Positions 43,823 to 53,443 of a DNA stretch of 64,000 nucleotides are shown in pieces. Origin of the DNA: Asanoa sp040676615 (GTDB taxonomy: Bacteria; Actinomycetota; Actinomycetes; Mycobacteriales; Micromonosporaceae); contig NZ_JBFAPI010000002.1 in NCBI RefSeq assembly GCF_040676615.1, forward strand, positions 558,001 through 622,000. The letters are read 5' to 3'. The notes below the pieces were generated by a model, which saw nothing but the letters and a program-made list of their open reading frames with translations, was not told the origin of the DNA and made no database searches. Positions within the stretch are counted from its first letter, which is position 1; each line of letters begins with the position of its first letter. The translations under genes and the position numbers were made by a program.

Positions 43823-44536
43823 GTGCGAAACGCGATCACCGAACGGGCGGCCGCCCTCCGGCTCCGGCCGGTGCGGCCGGCCGGCTGGTGGTTCGACCTC
43901 CTGCTGGTCGGCCTTTTCGCGCTGCTGACCGGCATCCTCGCGGCCGGTGGCCTGCTCGGCGTCGACCAGACCGTGCGCGACTGGTGCGTGACACACCAGA
44001 CGCAGGTCACCCACACTCTGGCCCGGGTGTTCAACTATCTCGGCAACGGCGGCCCGCTGACGCTGATCAGCCTGGTCATCGCCATCTTCCTGGCGATCCG
44101 CCGGCGCAACCTCTACCCGATCCTGCCGGTCGTCGCCGCGTTCCTGCTGACCGGCGTCGTGATCATGCCGCTGAAGATCTGGACCGAGCGGGCGGCACCG
44201 GGATACACCGGCCCGCACGCGGTCGATCTTTTCAACAGCAGCCTGCCACCGGGTACGTACGACACCGGCTACCCGTCCGGCCACCTGGTCAACACCGTGG
44301 TCTGGTACGGCGTCATCGCGCTGCTCCTGGCACCCTGGCTGAACCGCACGGCCACCCTGTGGTTGCGCATCGCCCCGCCGGCGATCGTCTTCGTGACCAC
44401 CATCTACCTGGACTTCCACTGGCTGACCGACTCGGTCGCCGGCCTGCTGCTGGGCCTTTTCATCGCCCGCCTGATCGACCGGGCGCCGTGGCAGCTGCCG
44501 ACCCGCCCGGCCCCGCCTGCTCCGCGCGGCGGCTGA
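43823..44536 (+). CDS. PAP2-family membrane phosphatase
   Basis: A 237-residue protein with six membrane segments. PAP2 motifs are recognisable though divergent: motif 1 KIWTERAAPG, motif 2 YPSGH near residue 155 and motif 3 YLDFHWLTDSVAG, with the catalytic His pair in SGH and FHW. It probably dephosphorylates a lipid pyrophosphate such as undecaprenyl-PP or phosphatidate. GTG 43823 follows TACGGT (43811-43816) by 6 nt, suggesting a leaderless transcript. tRNA-Thr lies 25 bp downstream on the opposite strand. Confidence 0.88.
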   Translation: MRNAITERAAALRLRPVRPAGWWFDLLLVGLFALLTGILAAGGLLGVDQTVRDWCVTHQTQVTHTLARVFNYLGNGGPLTLISLVIAIFLAIRRRNLYPILPVVAAFLLTGVVIMPLKIWTERAAPGYTGPHAVDLFNSSLPPGTYDTGYPSGHLVNTVVWYGVIALLLAPWLNRTATLWLRIAPPAIVFVTTIYLDFHWLTDSVAGLLLGLFIARLIDRAPWQLPTRPAPPAPRGG

Positions 44537-44561
44537 ACAGCCGCCGACGGTCGGCCTCGTG

Positions 44562-44635
44562 AGCCCCCGGCCGGGATCGAACCGGCGACATCTCGCTTAC
44601 AAGGCGAGTGCTCTGGCCATCTGAGCTACAGGGGC
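44562..44635 (-). tRNA. tRNA-Thr (anticodon TGT)
   Basis: On the minus strand the 7-bp acceptor stem GCCCCTG/CGGGGGC is complete. The D-arm has GCTC/GAGC, the anticodon stem CTCGC/GCGAG closes the loop CTTGTAA with anticodon TGT (plus-strand bases 44599-44601), and the T-arm is GCCGG-TTCGATC-CCGGC. Length is 74 nt including the discriminator base. CCA is not encoded. Confidence 0.97.
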
Positions 44636-44840
44636 AGCTTTGAGCACAGCATAGCGATCCCCCACCCCGGTGGCGCTTGCCAGGGCAAATGGGGCAGTAG
44701 CCGGCCCACACCTTGGCACCATTGCGAGAAACCTTTACGGTGACCTGCAGACAAGGTGTCGGCGCGGTGACGTGCCGGCAGCTCTTTTCACTCGGATCGT
44801 CCGGCACGTTCCTGCCGGTGAAAGGAAGCGGTGTCCCCTC

Positions 44841-45932
<1,092 letters not shown>

Positions 45933-45945
45933 AACAAGCTCCAGC

Positions 45946-45977
45946 AAACGGCGGGCCGGGCAACCGGCCCGCCGTTT
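45946..45977. terminator. Bidirectional terminator between msiK and the Hsp70-PQQ gene
   Basis: Perfect 14-bp stem AAACGGCGGGCCGG (45946-45959) / CCGGCCCGCCGTTT (45964-45977) with a GCAA tetraloop. It lies 13 bp after the msiK stop and 6 bp before the end of the convergent gene. AAA/TTT flanks serve both strands. Confidence 0.9.
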
Positions 45978-45983
45978 CGCGTC

Positions 45984-48767
45984 CTACCCGGCGAAGCGGC
46001 GCAGCCGCAGGTCCTTGTCGCCGGCGCAGGCGATCACGCTGGTCGACCAGGTGCAGCTGGCCGAGCGCACCCCGCTGAGCGCGCCGAGTTGCACCGGCTC
46101 CTTCGCGCCGAGCACCCAGCCGATCACGTTGTAGTCGTCGACGCTGATGCTCGGCGGTTTCCCGAAAACCAGCACGCTGGCGCCGTTGACCCGCCCCACG
46201 ACGCCGTCGTGTTCGAGCACCTGCTTGCCGGTCGTGTCGTAGCCGACCACCTTGTCGGTGCCGGACTCGTCACTCTGCACCAGCACGTGGGTCCCGACCG
46301 GCAGGATCGCGTCGACGCCAGCTGCCGGCTTCGTCCAGGTCTGGCCGTCCCCACCGATCGGCACGGCGACCAGTTGGGTGCTCTTCGAGTCGTACGAGGT
46401 CTGTTCCAGCAGGCAGATCCGCTTGTCGCCGCAGGCGCTCAGCGCGGCCGCCCGGCGCGCCGGATCCGACGCCCGGTAGACGCTGCGCGGCTTGTCGAGT
46501 GCGTCGAGGTCGGCCGCGAACACCTCGGTGCTGTCGCTCGTGCGGGTGGTGAACAGCTGGCCGTCGTAGACGGTCGCGAGATCGCCCGGATCGGCGAAGT
46601 TGGGCTGCTCTTCGACGATCTCGCCGCTGACCGCGTCGATGACCCGGGCCGACCGGTCGGCGCTGATCTGCACGAGCCGGTTGTCGTCGTCGCGGTCGGG
46701 GTCCAGCGCCGTGCCCGTGAAGTCGGCCGGCCCGCCGACGTCGGCCGCCGTCTGGGCGCCGTACACCACGGTCTTGGCGTTGTCGTACTGGTCCTTGGGT
46801 GTGGCTTTTTCCCATTTCTGATCGCCGTCGCGCAGCCCGTAGCCGACCAGCTTCGCGTTCTTCCGGTCGACGACGACCAGCCGGTCGGCGACGACGAAGG
46901 TCTCGTCGTCGCCGTAGAGGTCGAGGTTCCACAGCCGGCTGCCGTTGTCGGGGTTGAGCACGGACAACCGGCGCGGCTCGGTGCTGCCGATCGCGTCCGC
47001 GTAGGCGAGCACGGCGCCCGGCACGGCCCGGATGCCCTGCCACGAATCGGCGGGGTCGGGCACCTCCTGGCTCCACAGCTGCTTGCCCGACTTGGCGTCG
47101 GCGGCGACGACCCGCAGCTTCTTCTGCTCGGTCGCGTAGGCGAAATAGGCCCGGTCACCGGCCACGTGCGTCCACGTCGTGTATGCCGCGTCGCCCATCG
47201 GCAACGGCTGGCCCACATCGGTGAACGCCGCGAACTCGACCTTGTCGTAACCGTCCCGATTGAGCAGCGTCATCACCACCGAGACCGCGGCGACGACCAC
47301 GACCAGCGCGAGCGCCGCCGCCGGGATCAGGATCTTCCGGGGTACGCGGCGCGACCGCGCGGCGGGCGACCCCGGCGGCGGGCTCCACGGCCCGGCCGGC
47401 GCCGGCGAGGTCGGTCCGGCGAGACCCGCGGCTCCGGCCTGGGCCGAGCCGGAGGCCTGGGCCGGGTCGGTTGCCTGGGCCGAGCCGGAGGCTTGGGCCG
47501 GGTCGGTTGCCTGGGCCGGATCGGTTGCCTGGGCGGTGGCCTGGCCAAGCGTGGTCGCACGACCGTGGGCGTCGGCCTGACTGGGAGCGTGGGGCTGGCC
47601 GGGGCCGGTCGCCTGGCCAGGGGCGTTGGCCGGCACGTGGGCGGGTGCCCAGGCCGGGGCGGTCGATTGGGCTGGAACCCGCGCAGCCGGCGGTTCGGCG
47701 AGTGCGCCCTCGGCGACCGGCAACTCGGGCTGTTCGAGGACCGTCGGCGCGACGCCGAGGTCGGCATGCAGCAGCCGGGCCACCAGGGGCACCCGCGAGG
47801 AGCCGCCGACCAGGAACAGACCGGCCAGTTGGTCGGGGCGCAGGTTGGCGCTCGCGATCACCGAGGCGGTCTCCATGACGCCCCGGCGCAGCAGCGGGGT
47901 GGCCAGCCGTTCGAGTTCCTCGCGGGTGACGTGGACCGCCTGGTCCACGCCGGGCACCGCGACCGGCGCCACGGCCGCGCGGGAGAGCATTTCCTTGGCA
48001 CCGCGTACGTCGTCCCAGAACCGCCGCCGGTCGCGCAGTTGCGCGGCGTTGACCGGGTTGCGCAACCGCTCCCAGGCGGCCGGGTCGGTGCCCGCGAGCA
48101 CCTGGCCGAGATGCCCGACCAGGGCGGCGTCGAGGTCGAGGCCGCCGAGTTCGGCGACGCCACCGGAGGCGACCACCTCGAAGCGCGACCGGCCGCTCCG
48201 GTCCGGGCCGGCGTTGCGGACCACCGCGATGTCGAGCGTGCCGCCGCCGAAGTCGAACACCGCGAGCGCCGAACCGACCGGGACCGGGCGGCGCAGCACC
48301 TCGGCGAAGTAGCGGGCCGCGGCGACCGGCTCGGGCACCAGCGTGCTGGCCGGCCAGCCCGCGCGGGACAGCGCCTCGGTCAACGCCTGCCGGCGTTGCG
48401 GGCCCCAGGCAGCGGGATAGGTGAGGGTGGCCGGCGGCAGGTAGCCCACCGCCTCGACGGCCGCGTGCGCGACGGCGGCGAGGATCGCGGCGAGCAGGTC
48501 GACGGTCGCCACCTCGCGGTCGCCGAGCAGCACACTGGGCAGGTCGACGTGGCGCTTCGGGTTGGGCTCGTAGCGCGCCGGGTCGGCCTGGGCGAGCCGC
48601 TCCGCGTCGCGGCCGACGTGCAGCCGGCCGGCCTCGTCGAGGAGCACACCAGACGGCAAGAGGGGTTGACCGTCGAAGAGCAACGGCCGGGTGCGCCCGT
48701 CGGGCCAACGCAGCACGGCAACCGTGTTAGACGTGCCCAGATCGACCCCGAGCGCGTGCCCTTGCAT
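45984..48767 (-). CDS. Hsp70-like ATPase fused through a TM to a PQQ beta-propeller
   Basis: A 927-residue protein. Residues 1-360 are an Hsp70/actin-fold ATPase with phosphate-1 loop GVDLGTSNT near residue 7, phosphate-2 FDFGGGTLDIAVV near 170 and adenosine motif LFLVGGSSRVP. No peptide-binding domain follows. A ~115-residue Pro/Ala/Gln linker contains 12-residue repeats, then a membrane segment at about 478-502 (ILIPAAALALVVVVAAVSVV). The last ~420 residues are PQQ-like propeller repeats (RVVAADAKSGKQLWSQEV, SRLWNLDLY, VDAILPVGTHVLV). The ATPase is thus cytoplasmic and the propeller outside. Function is not described. It is monocistronic between two terminators. Confidence 0.87.
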   Translation of the reverse strand: MQGHALGVDLGTSNTVAVLRWPDGRTRPLLFDGQPLLPSGVLLDEAGRLHVGRDAERLAQADPARYEPNPKRHVDLPSVLLGDREVATVDLLAAILAAVAHAAVEAVGYLPPATLTYPAAWGPQRRQALTEALSRAGWPASTLVPEPVAAARYFAEVLRRPVPVGSALAVFDFGGGTLDIAVVRNAGPDRSGRSRFEVVASGGVAELGGLDLDAALVGHLGQVLAGTDPAAWERLRNPVNAAQLRDRRRFWDDVRGAKEMLSRAAVAPVAVPGVDQAVHVTREELERLATPLLRRGVMETASVIASANLRPDQLAGLFLVGGSSRVPLVARLLHADLGVAPTVLEQPELPVAEGALAEPPAARVPAQSTAPAWAPAHVPANAPGQATGPGQPHAPSQADAHGRATTLGQATAQATDPAQATDPAQASGSAQATDPAQASGSAQAGAAGLAGPTSPAPAGPWSPPPGSPAARSRRVPRKILIPAAALALVVVVAAVSVVMTLLNRDGYDKVEFAAFTDVGQPLPMGDAAYTTWTHVAGDRAYFAYATEQKKLRVVAADAKSGKQLWSQEVPDPADSWQGIRAVPGAVLAYADAIGSTEPRRLSVLNPDNGSRLWNLDLYGDDETFVVADRLVVVDRKNAKLVGYGLRDGDQKWEKATPKDQYDNAKTVVYGAQTAADVGGPADFTGTALDPDRDDDNRLVQISADRSARVIDAVSGEIVEEQPNFADPGDLATVYDGQLFTTRTSDSTEVFAADLDALDKPRSVYRASDPARRAAALSACGDKRICLLEQTSYDSKSTQLVAVPIGGDGQTWTKPAAGVDAILPVGTHVLVQSDESGTDKVVGYDTTGKQVLEHDGVVGRVNGASVLVFGKPPSISVDDYNVIGWVLGAKEPVQLGALSGVRSASCTWSTSVIACAGDKDLRLRRFAG
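47437..47526 (-). repeat. 36-bp tandem repeat in the Hsp70-PQQ linker
   Basis: Two and a half copies of a 36-bp unit (47437-47472, 47473-47508, then an 18-bp half copy) differing by single bases. On the minus strand each unit encodes the 12 residues QATDPAQASGSA or close to it. The period is a multiple of 3, so copy number can change without frameshift. Confidence 0.85.
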
Positions 48768-48790
48768 CTACCGACCTCCGCGGGGGCGAG

Positions 48791-48826
48791 GGGATGCCCG
48801 GCCTGCATAGTACGGCCGGGCATCCC
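48791..48826 (-). terminator. Terminator of the phytase-like gene
   Basis: Perfect 13-bp stem GGGATGCCCGGCC (48791-48803) / GGCCGGGCATCCC (48814-48826), loop of 10 nt. It begins 6 bp after the stop of the upstream minus-strand gene and ends 23 bp before the start of the Hsp70-PQQ gene, insulating the two. Confidence 0.85.
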
Positions 48827-48832
48827 GCTACC

Positions 48833-50035
48833 TCAGTCGAGGAAGCGCCGGTCGGCGTTGAGGCTCTCGGTCAGCTTCAGCGTGATGAACTCGTTGTTGT
48901 CGGGCACACCGGCGGTGCGGCCGGCCGACCCCGGGAAGTTGTTGTCGTTGAGCACGGCGATCGTCTGGTTGTCGAGGATCGCGACGTCTTCGATCGTCTG
49001 GAACGGGAAGGTGAAGGTCTTGCCGAACCCGCCGAGCTGCTTCGGGTTGTTGATGTTCATCAGGTCGGCGACCAGGGTCTTGTCCATGGCGCCGTCCTTG
49101 TCGCGGTCGCTCATGTTGGCCAGGTAGATCCGCTTGGTCTTGGCGGTGTCGCCCTGGCCGTTGTCGCGCTCGATGACCAGGAACCGGTGGCCGTCGACGG
49201 CGATGGCGTCGCCGATCGCGTTGGCCGGGTCGTCGAGCTTGTAGACGTAGTGCTTGCCGGTGTACGAGCCGGCGCGCACGTCGAACTCGTTGAGCCGCAG
49301 GGTGCCCGGGGTGTCACCGGCGACGGTGCCCTCCAACAGCGGGTAGAGCTTGCGGCCGTCGGGCGACTGCGCCATGCCCTCGAAGCCCTTGCTGCTGTTG
49401 ATGTTGTTGGGGGTGGTGCCGCGCAGCGGGTTCTCCGGCGCGAACACGCCGGGGAGCGAGATCGGCGCCTGCATCATGGCGCCGGTGCGGTCGAAGTGCA
49501 GCAGGAACGGGCCGAATTCGTCACCGATCCAGTAGCTGCCGTCGGCGGCCCGCTGGATCGACTCGACGTCGAAGTCCTGCCCGGTCAGCACCCGGTCCTT
49601 GCGGACGAGCGGCCAGGTCACGTACCCCTTGGGATCGGTCAGGTTGATGCCACCGAGAACGTCGACCTTGTTCTCGTGGAAGACCGGCGCGAGGGTGTGG
49701 ATGCGCAGGACGAAGTCCGCGCTGTTGGCCTTGTTGCCGAAGCCGTTGTCGGACATGACCTCGTAGCTGCCGTCGCCGTTCTTGACGATGCCGCTGAAGC
49801 CCTGCACGGGCTGGTCATCCCAGGGTGCGGCAACGCCGTTGACGGGCGCGGTGTCGAGCAGCGAGCCGGACGGCTCGCTGGCCGGCACGAAGGTGAGCGC
49901 CGGGAGCGAAGCGAACCCGGTCAGGGTCGCGGGGCCGAACTCGTCGGCGTCGTGCGCCGACGCCGGCCCCGCGACACCTACGGCGAGGGCGACGGCCATG
50001 GCCCCGCCCATCCAAACATTGCGACGTTTCGTCAT
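48833..50035 (-). CDS. Secreted esterase-like phytase-family protein
   Basis: A 400-residue exported protein with a signal peptide (RNVWMGGAMAVALAVGVAGPASA, cleavage near residue 27). The mature part matches the esterase-like activity of phytase domain: GFSGIVKNGDGSYEVMSDNGFG, GQDFDVESIQRAADGSYWIGDEFGPFLLHFD, FEGMAQSPDGRKLYPLLEG and IEDVAILDNQTIAVLNDNNFPGS. Several acidic motifs could bind calcium. Substrate is unknown. ATG 50035 is the only good start. Confidence 0.88.
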   Translation of the reverse strand: MTKRRNVWMGGAMAVALAVGVAGPASAHDADEFGPATLTGFASLPALTFVPASEPSGSLLDTAPVNGVAAPWDDQPVQGFSGIVKNGDGSYEVMSDNGFGNKANSADFVLRIHTLAPVFHENKVDVLGGINLTDPKGYVTWPLVRKDRVLTGQDFDVESIQRAADGSYWIGDEFGPFLLHFDRTGAMMQAPISLPGVFAPENPLRGTTPNNINSSKGFEGMAQSPDGRKLYPLLEGTVAGDTPGTLRLNEFDVRAGSYTGKHYVYKLDDPANAIGDAIAVDGHRFLVIERDNGQGDTAKTKRIYLANMSDRDKDGAMDKTLVADLMNINNPKQLGGFGKTFTFPFQTIEDVAILDNQTIAVLNDNNFPGSAGRTAGVPDNNEFITLKLTESLNADRRFLD

Positions 50036-50095
50036 GAGCCGAGAAGCTAGCCAGCCCGGGTGAACCGGCCGGGGGCTCGATGTGAACGCCGGCTG

Positions 50096-51211
50096 TCAGG
50101 CCGCTTCGCTGCGCCGCCGGGCGATCTCGGCGAGCGCGACCGCGGCGGCGACGCTCGCGTTGAGCGACTCCACCTCGGACACCATCGGGATGCCGACCCG
50201 CATGTCGCAGGTCTCGCCCACGAGCCGGGACAGGCCGCGTCCCTCGGAACCGACGACGACCACCAGCGGGCCGACGGCGGCTTCGAGGTTGTAGATGTCG
50301 GCCTCACCGTCGGCGTCGAGCCCGATCACCACGAAGCCCTCGCGCTGACAGGCCTTGAGCGCTCGGGTCAGGTTGACCACCTGGCTGACCGGCACCCGCG
50401 CGGCGGCGCCGGCGCTGGTGCGCCACGCGGTCGCGGTGATGCCGGCGGCCCGCCGCTCGGGGACGAAGACGCCCTGCGCGCCGAACGCGGCGGCCGAGCG
50501 GATCGTGGCCCCGAGGTTGCGCGGGTCGGTGATCCCGTCGAGCGCCACCAGCAGCGGCGTGGGGTGTTCGAGCGCGGCCGCCATCAGGTCGTCGAACGGC
50601 TCGTAGGCGAACGGCGGCACCTGCAGGCCGACGCCCTGGTGCAGCACGCCGCCGGTCATCCGGTCGAGTTCGGCGCGGCCGACCTCGAGCAGCGGGATGC
50701 CCCGGTCGCCGGCGGTGCGGACGATCTCGGTGATCCGGTCGTCGATGTCGATGCCCTGCGCGACGTAGAGCGCGGTCGCCGGGACCATCGCGCGCAGCGC
50801 CTCGAGCACGGGGTTGCGGCCGACCAGCAACTCCGGTGCGTCGCGGGGCGTGTTGGAGCGCCGGCCCGGCGCCACCCGCGGGTTGCCGCCGCGTTGCGGT
50901 GCCTGCCGGGTGCCCTGCCGCGGCTTGCTGCCCTTGGTGCCCTTGCCCCAGGTGGTGTCCTTGGTGCCGGGCTGGCCGATCTTGGGCGCGCGACCCTCGG
51001 CCGCCGCGGCCCGCTTCTCCTTCTCCTGCTTCCAGGCGGTGCGGTTGGGCAGCTTCTCGGTGCCCGAGTAGCCCTTGTGCCAGGGCCGCTCGTCGGCGGG
51101 CAGGGTGCGCCCCTTGCCGGCGAGGCTGGATCGGTTCTTGCCGCCGGAGCCGGCGCTCGCGCCCTTCTTGGGGGTGACCCGTCGGCCACGTCGCTGTGAG
51201 TTGCCCGCCAT
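50096..51211 (-). CDS. rlmB: 23S rRNA 2'-O-methyltransferase RlmB (SpoU)
   Basis: A 371-residue TrmH/SpoU methyltransferase. The SPOUT motifs are complete: motif 1 LDGITDPRNLGATIRSA, motif 2 VVVVGSEGRGLSRLV and motif 3 IPMVSEVESLNASVAAAVAL. The substrate-binding N-terminal domain begins at LLVGRNPVLEALRA. A ~125-residue basic, Gly/Lys/Arg-rich N-terminal extension, probably disordered, is characteristic of actinobacterial RlmB. It likely methylates G2251 of 23S rRNA. ATG 51211 overlaps the cysS stop by one base (TGATG), so the pair is coupled, a common actinobacterial arrangement. Confidence 0.93.
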   Translation of the reverse strand: MAGNSQRRGRRVTPKKGASAGSGGKNRSSLAGKGRTLPADERPWHKGYSGTEKLPNRTAWKQEKEKRAAAAEGRAPKIGQPGTKDTTWGKGTKGSKPRQGTRQAPQRGGNPRVAPGRRSNTPRDAPELLVGRNPVLEALRAMVPATALYVAQGIDIDDRITEIVRTAGDRGIPLLEVGRAELDRMTGGVLHQGVGLQVPPFAYEPFDDLMAAALEHPTPLLVALDGITDPRNLGATIRSAAAFGAQGVFVPERRAAGITATAWRTSAGAAARVPVSQVVNLTRALKACQREGFVVIGLDADGEADIYNLEAAVGPLVVVVGSEGRGLSRLVGETCDMRVGIPMVSEVESLNASVAAAVALAEIARRRSEAA

Positions 51212-52638
51212 CAGTCCCTCGTTCCGATCGTCCAACGCGGGCCGTGCGGGGTGTCTTCGACGTTGACCCCGGCCGAGTTGAGCTGGTCCCGGACCGCGTC
51301 CGCGGCGGTCCAGTCTTTCCTGGTGCGCGCCTGCGCGCGCTGGTCGAGCGCGAGGGCGACGAGCGAGTCGATGATCTCGCGCAACTCCTCGCCCGGCGTG
51401 CCACCGGTCGACGCGACCGACCAGGCCGGGTCGAGCGGGTCGAGGCCGAGCACGTCGAGCATCGCCCGGACACTGCCCAGCGCCGCGCGTACGCCCTCAT
51501 CATCGCCCGCCGCCAGAGCGGTGTTGCCGGCGCGCACGGCCTCGTGCACGACGGCGAACGCGCCGGAGGTGTTGAGGTCGTCGTCGAGCGCCTCGGCGAA
51601 CGCCGCCGGCAGGTCGCCCGCCGGGATCGCACCCACCGCCTCGACCGCCCGCTGGACGAAGCCCTCGATCCGCCGGTAGGCGGTCGCCGACTCGCGCAGC
51701 GCCTCGTCGGAGTAGTCGATGCGGGAGCGGTAGTGCACCGAGACGAAGTAGTGCCGCAACTCGACCATCCGCACGCCGAGTGCCGTCACGTAGTCGAGGT
51801 CGAGCACGTTGCCGGTCGACTTGCCCATCTTGGCCTCGCCCAGGTTGAGCAGGCCGTTGTGGACCCAGAAGCGGGCGAACGGCAGGCCGGCCGAGCGGGA
51901 CTGGGCGATCTCGTTCTCGTGGTGCGGGAAGGTCAGGTCGAGGCCGCCGCCGTGGATGTCGAACTCGGGGCCGAGATAGCGCAGGCACATCGCGGAGCAC
52001 TCGATGTGCCAGCCCGGTCGGCCGGCGCCCCAGGGGCTCGGCCACTGCGCCTCGACCGGCTCGCCGCTCTTGTGGCCCTTCCACAGCGCGAAGTCGCGCG
52101 GGTCGCGCTTGGCCCGGTCGGAGCTGTCGGCGGCACTGGCCATCTCGTCGACCCGCTGCCCCGACAGGGAGCCGTAGTCGGCGTAGGACTTGACGTCGAA
52201 GTAGACGTCGCCGGAACCGTCTTCGGCCGCGTACGCGTGACCGTTGTCGATCAACTGGGCGATCAGGCCGTGCATCTCGGTGATGTGGCCGGTGGCCCGC
52301 GGCGCGTAGGTCGGCGGCAGCACGTTCAGTGAGCGGTAGGCGGCGTCGAGGATGACCTCGTTGGCGTAGGCGATCGACCAGAACGAGCGGCCCTGCTCCA
52401 GCGACTTCTGCAGCACCTTGTCGTCGATGTCGGTGATGTTGCGGATGAACCTCACCTGGTAGTCGTTGCGCTCGAACCACCGGCGGAGCACGTCGTAGCT
52501 GACGCCGGAACGAAGGTGGCCGATGTGCGGCTCGGACTGCACGGTGAGGCCACAGAGGTACATCGAGACCTTGCCGGGCTCTCGCGGGACGAAATCCCGC
52601 ACCGACCGGGTCGCGGTGTCATGCAAACGCAGCGTCAC
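51211..52638 (-). CDS. cysS: Cysteinyl-tRNA synthetase
   Basis: A 475-residue class I aminoacyl-tRNA synthetase. The HIGH motif is PHIGH at residues 37-41, with zinc ligand Cys29 in MYLCGLT. KMSKS appears as KMGKS near 268. The zinc site continues with GWHIECSAM and GGGLDLTFPHHENE. C-terminal DALR-type helices follow. Start GTG 52638 gives the family opening TLRLHDTATRSVRDF. It is divergent from the IclR gene and coupled to rlmB downstream. Confidence 0.97.
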   Translation of the reverse strand: MTLRLHDTATRSVRDFVPREPGKVSMYLCGLTVQSEPHIGHLRSGVSYDVLRRWFERNDYQVRFIRNITDIDDKVLQKSLEQGRSFWSIAYANEVILDAAYRSLNVLPPTYAPRATGHITEMHGLIAQLIDNGHAYAAEDGSGDVYFDVKSYADYGSLSGQRVDEMASAADSSDRAKRDPRDFALWKGHKSGEPVEAQWPSPWGAGRPGWHIECSAMCLRYLGPEFDIHGGGLDLTFPHHENEIAQSRSAGLPFARFWVHNGLLNLGEAKMGKSTGNVLDLDYVTALGVRMVELRHYFVSVHYRSRIDYSDEALRESATAYRRIEGFVQRAVEAVGAIPAGDLPAAFAEALDDDLNTSGAFAVVHEAVRAGNTALAAGDDEGVRAALGSVRAMLDVLGLDPLDPAWSVASTGGTPGEELREIIDSLVALALDQRAQARTRKDWTAADAVRDQLNSAGVNVEDTPHGPRWTIGTRD

Positions 52639-52681
52639 CTGACAAGGGTAGCGTTGATCCGTTTACGCCTATGCTCGCGGT

Positions 52682-53335
52682 GTGACGCAGCCGGCCTATC
52701 GCGCGGGCGAGACCGCCCAGACGCTCGATCGTGGCCTGCGGCTGCTCTATCTGGTGGCCGACACCCCCGAGGGCCTGACCGTCACCGAGGCCGCCGACCG
52801 GCTCGGCGTGGGCCGGGCCGTGGTCTACCGGCTGGTCGGCGCGCTCACCTCACACGGCCTGGTGCGCCGCGACGGCGCGGGCCGGCTGCGCCTGGGTGCC
52901 GGGGTGCTGCACCTGGCCCGGCGGGCCCACCCGCTGGTGATCGAGGCGGCGTTGCCGGCGTTGCGGCGGCTGGCCGAGGAGGTCGGCGCCACGGCCCATT
53001 TGACCATCGCCGAGGGTACGGAGGCAGTGGCGCTCGCCGTGGTCGAGCCGAGTTGGACGGCGTTCCACGTCGCCTACCGGGCGGGGTCGCGGCATCCGCT
53101 GGCGCGGGGCGCGGCCGGCCGGGCGATCATCGCCGGGCGATCGGGTTCGCCCGATCCGGTGACCACCATCGGTGAGTTGCAGGCCGGCGCGTTCGGGGTC
53201 GCCGCGCCGGTGCTCGGGGTCGAGGGCCTGGACGCGAGCGTTGGCGTGGTCGCGCTGGAGGCATTGGACCTCGCCGACGTGGGCCCACAGGTGACGGCGG
53301 CCGCCGCGGCGGTCTCCGGCGCGCTCGCCTCCTAG
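52682..53335 (+). CDS. IclR-family transcriptional regulator
   Basis: A 217-residue regulator. The N-terminal winged helix is typical of IclR: LDRGLRLLYLVADTPEGLTVTEAADRLGVGRAVVYRLVGALTSHGLVRRD. The ligand-binding domain (EEVGATAHLTIAEGTEAVALAVV, HPLARGAAGRAIIAG) is shorter than usual, about 140 residues, so it is a compact member. The effector is unknown. GTG 52682 follows TATGCT (52670-52675) by 6 nt, giving a probable leaderless start in the 43-bp gap divergent from cysS. Confidence 0.87.
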   Translation: MTQPAYRAGETAQTLDRGLRLLYLVADTPEGLTVTEAADRLGVGRAVVYRLVGALTSHGLVRRDGAGRLRLGAGVLHLARRAHPLVIEAALPALRRLAEEVGATAHLTIAEGTEAVALAVVEPSWTAFHVAYRAGSRHPLARGAAGRAIIAGRSGSPDPVTTIGELQAGAFGVAAPVLGVEGLDASVGVVALEALDLADVGPQVTAAAAAVSGALAS

Positions 53336-53359
53336 CGTCTTTCCACAGCCTCCGGACAG

Positions 53360-53403
53360 TTATCCACAGGCTGTGTACGGCGCTGTCACGCGAGTTATCC
53401 ACA
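53360..53403 (+). promoter_or_regulatory. Two perfect DnaA boxes
   Basis: TTATCCACA occurs at 53360-53368 and 53395-53403, in the same orientation and 35 bp apart. Weaker CTTTCCACA-like boxes occur at 53339-53347 and just after. CACAGCC/GGCTGTG arms flank the first box. The 108-bp region lies between the IclR gene and the next gene. No dnaA, dnaN or AT-rich unwinding region is present, so this is not oriC. Confidence 0.75.
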
Positions 53404-53443
53404 GGTCTGTCCACCGGCTGGCCCGGGTCGCACGCTGGTTCCC

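Noticed and set aside
46089..49127. 1012-codon plus-strand frame
   Set aside because: It runs antisense across the Hsp70-PQQ gene and part of the phytase-like gene, and through the terminator at 48.8 kb. No ribosome site or domain.
53360..53403. Chromosomal origin of replication
   Set aside because: Only two perfect DnaA boxes, no dnaA/dnaN/gyrB neighbours and no AT-rich unwinding region.
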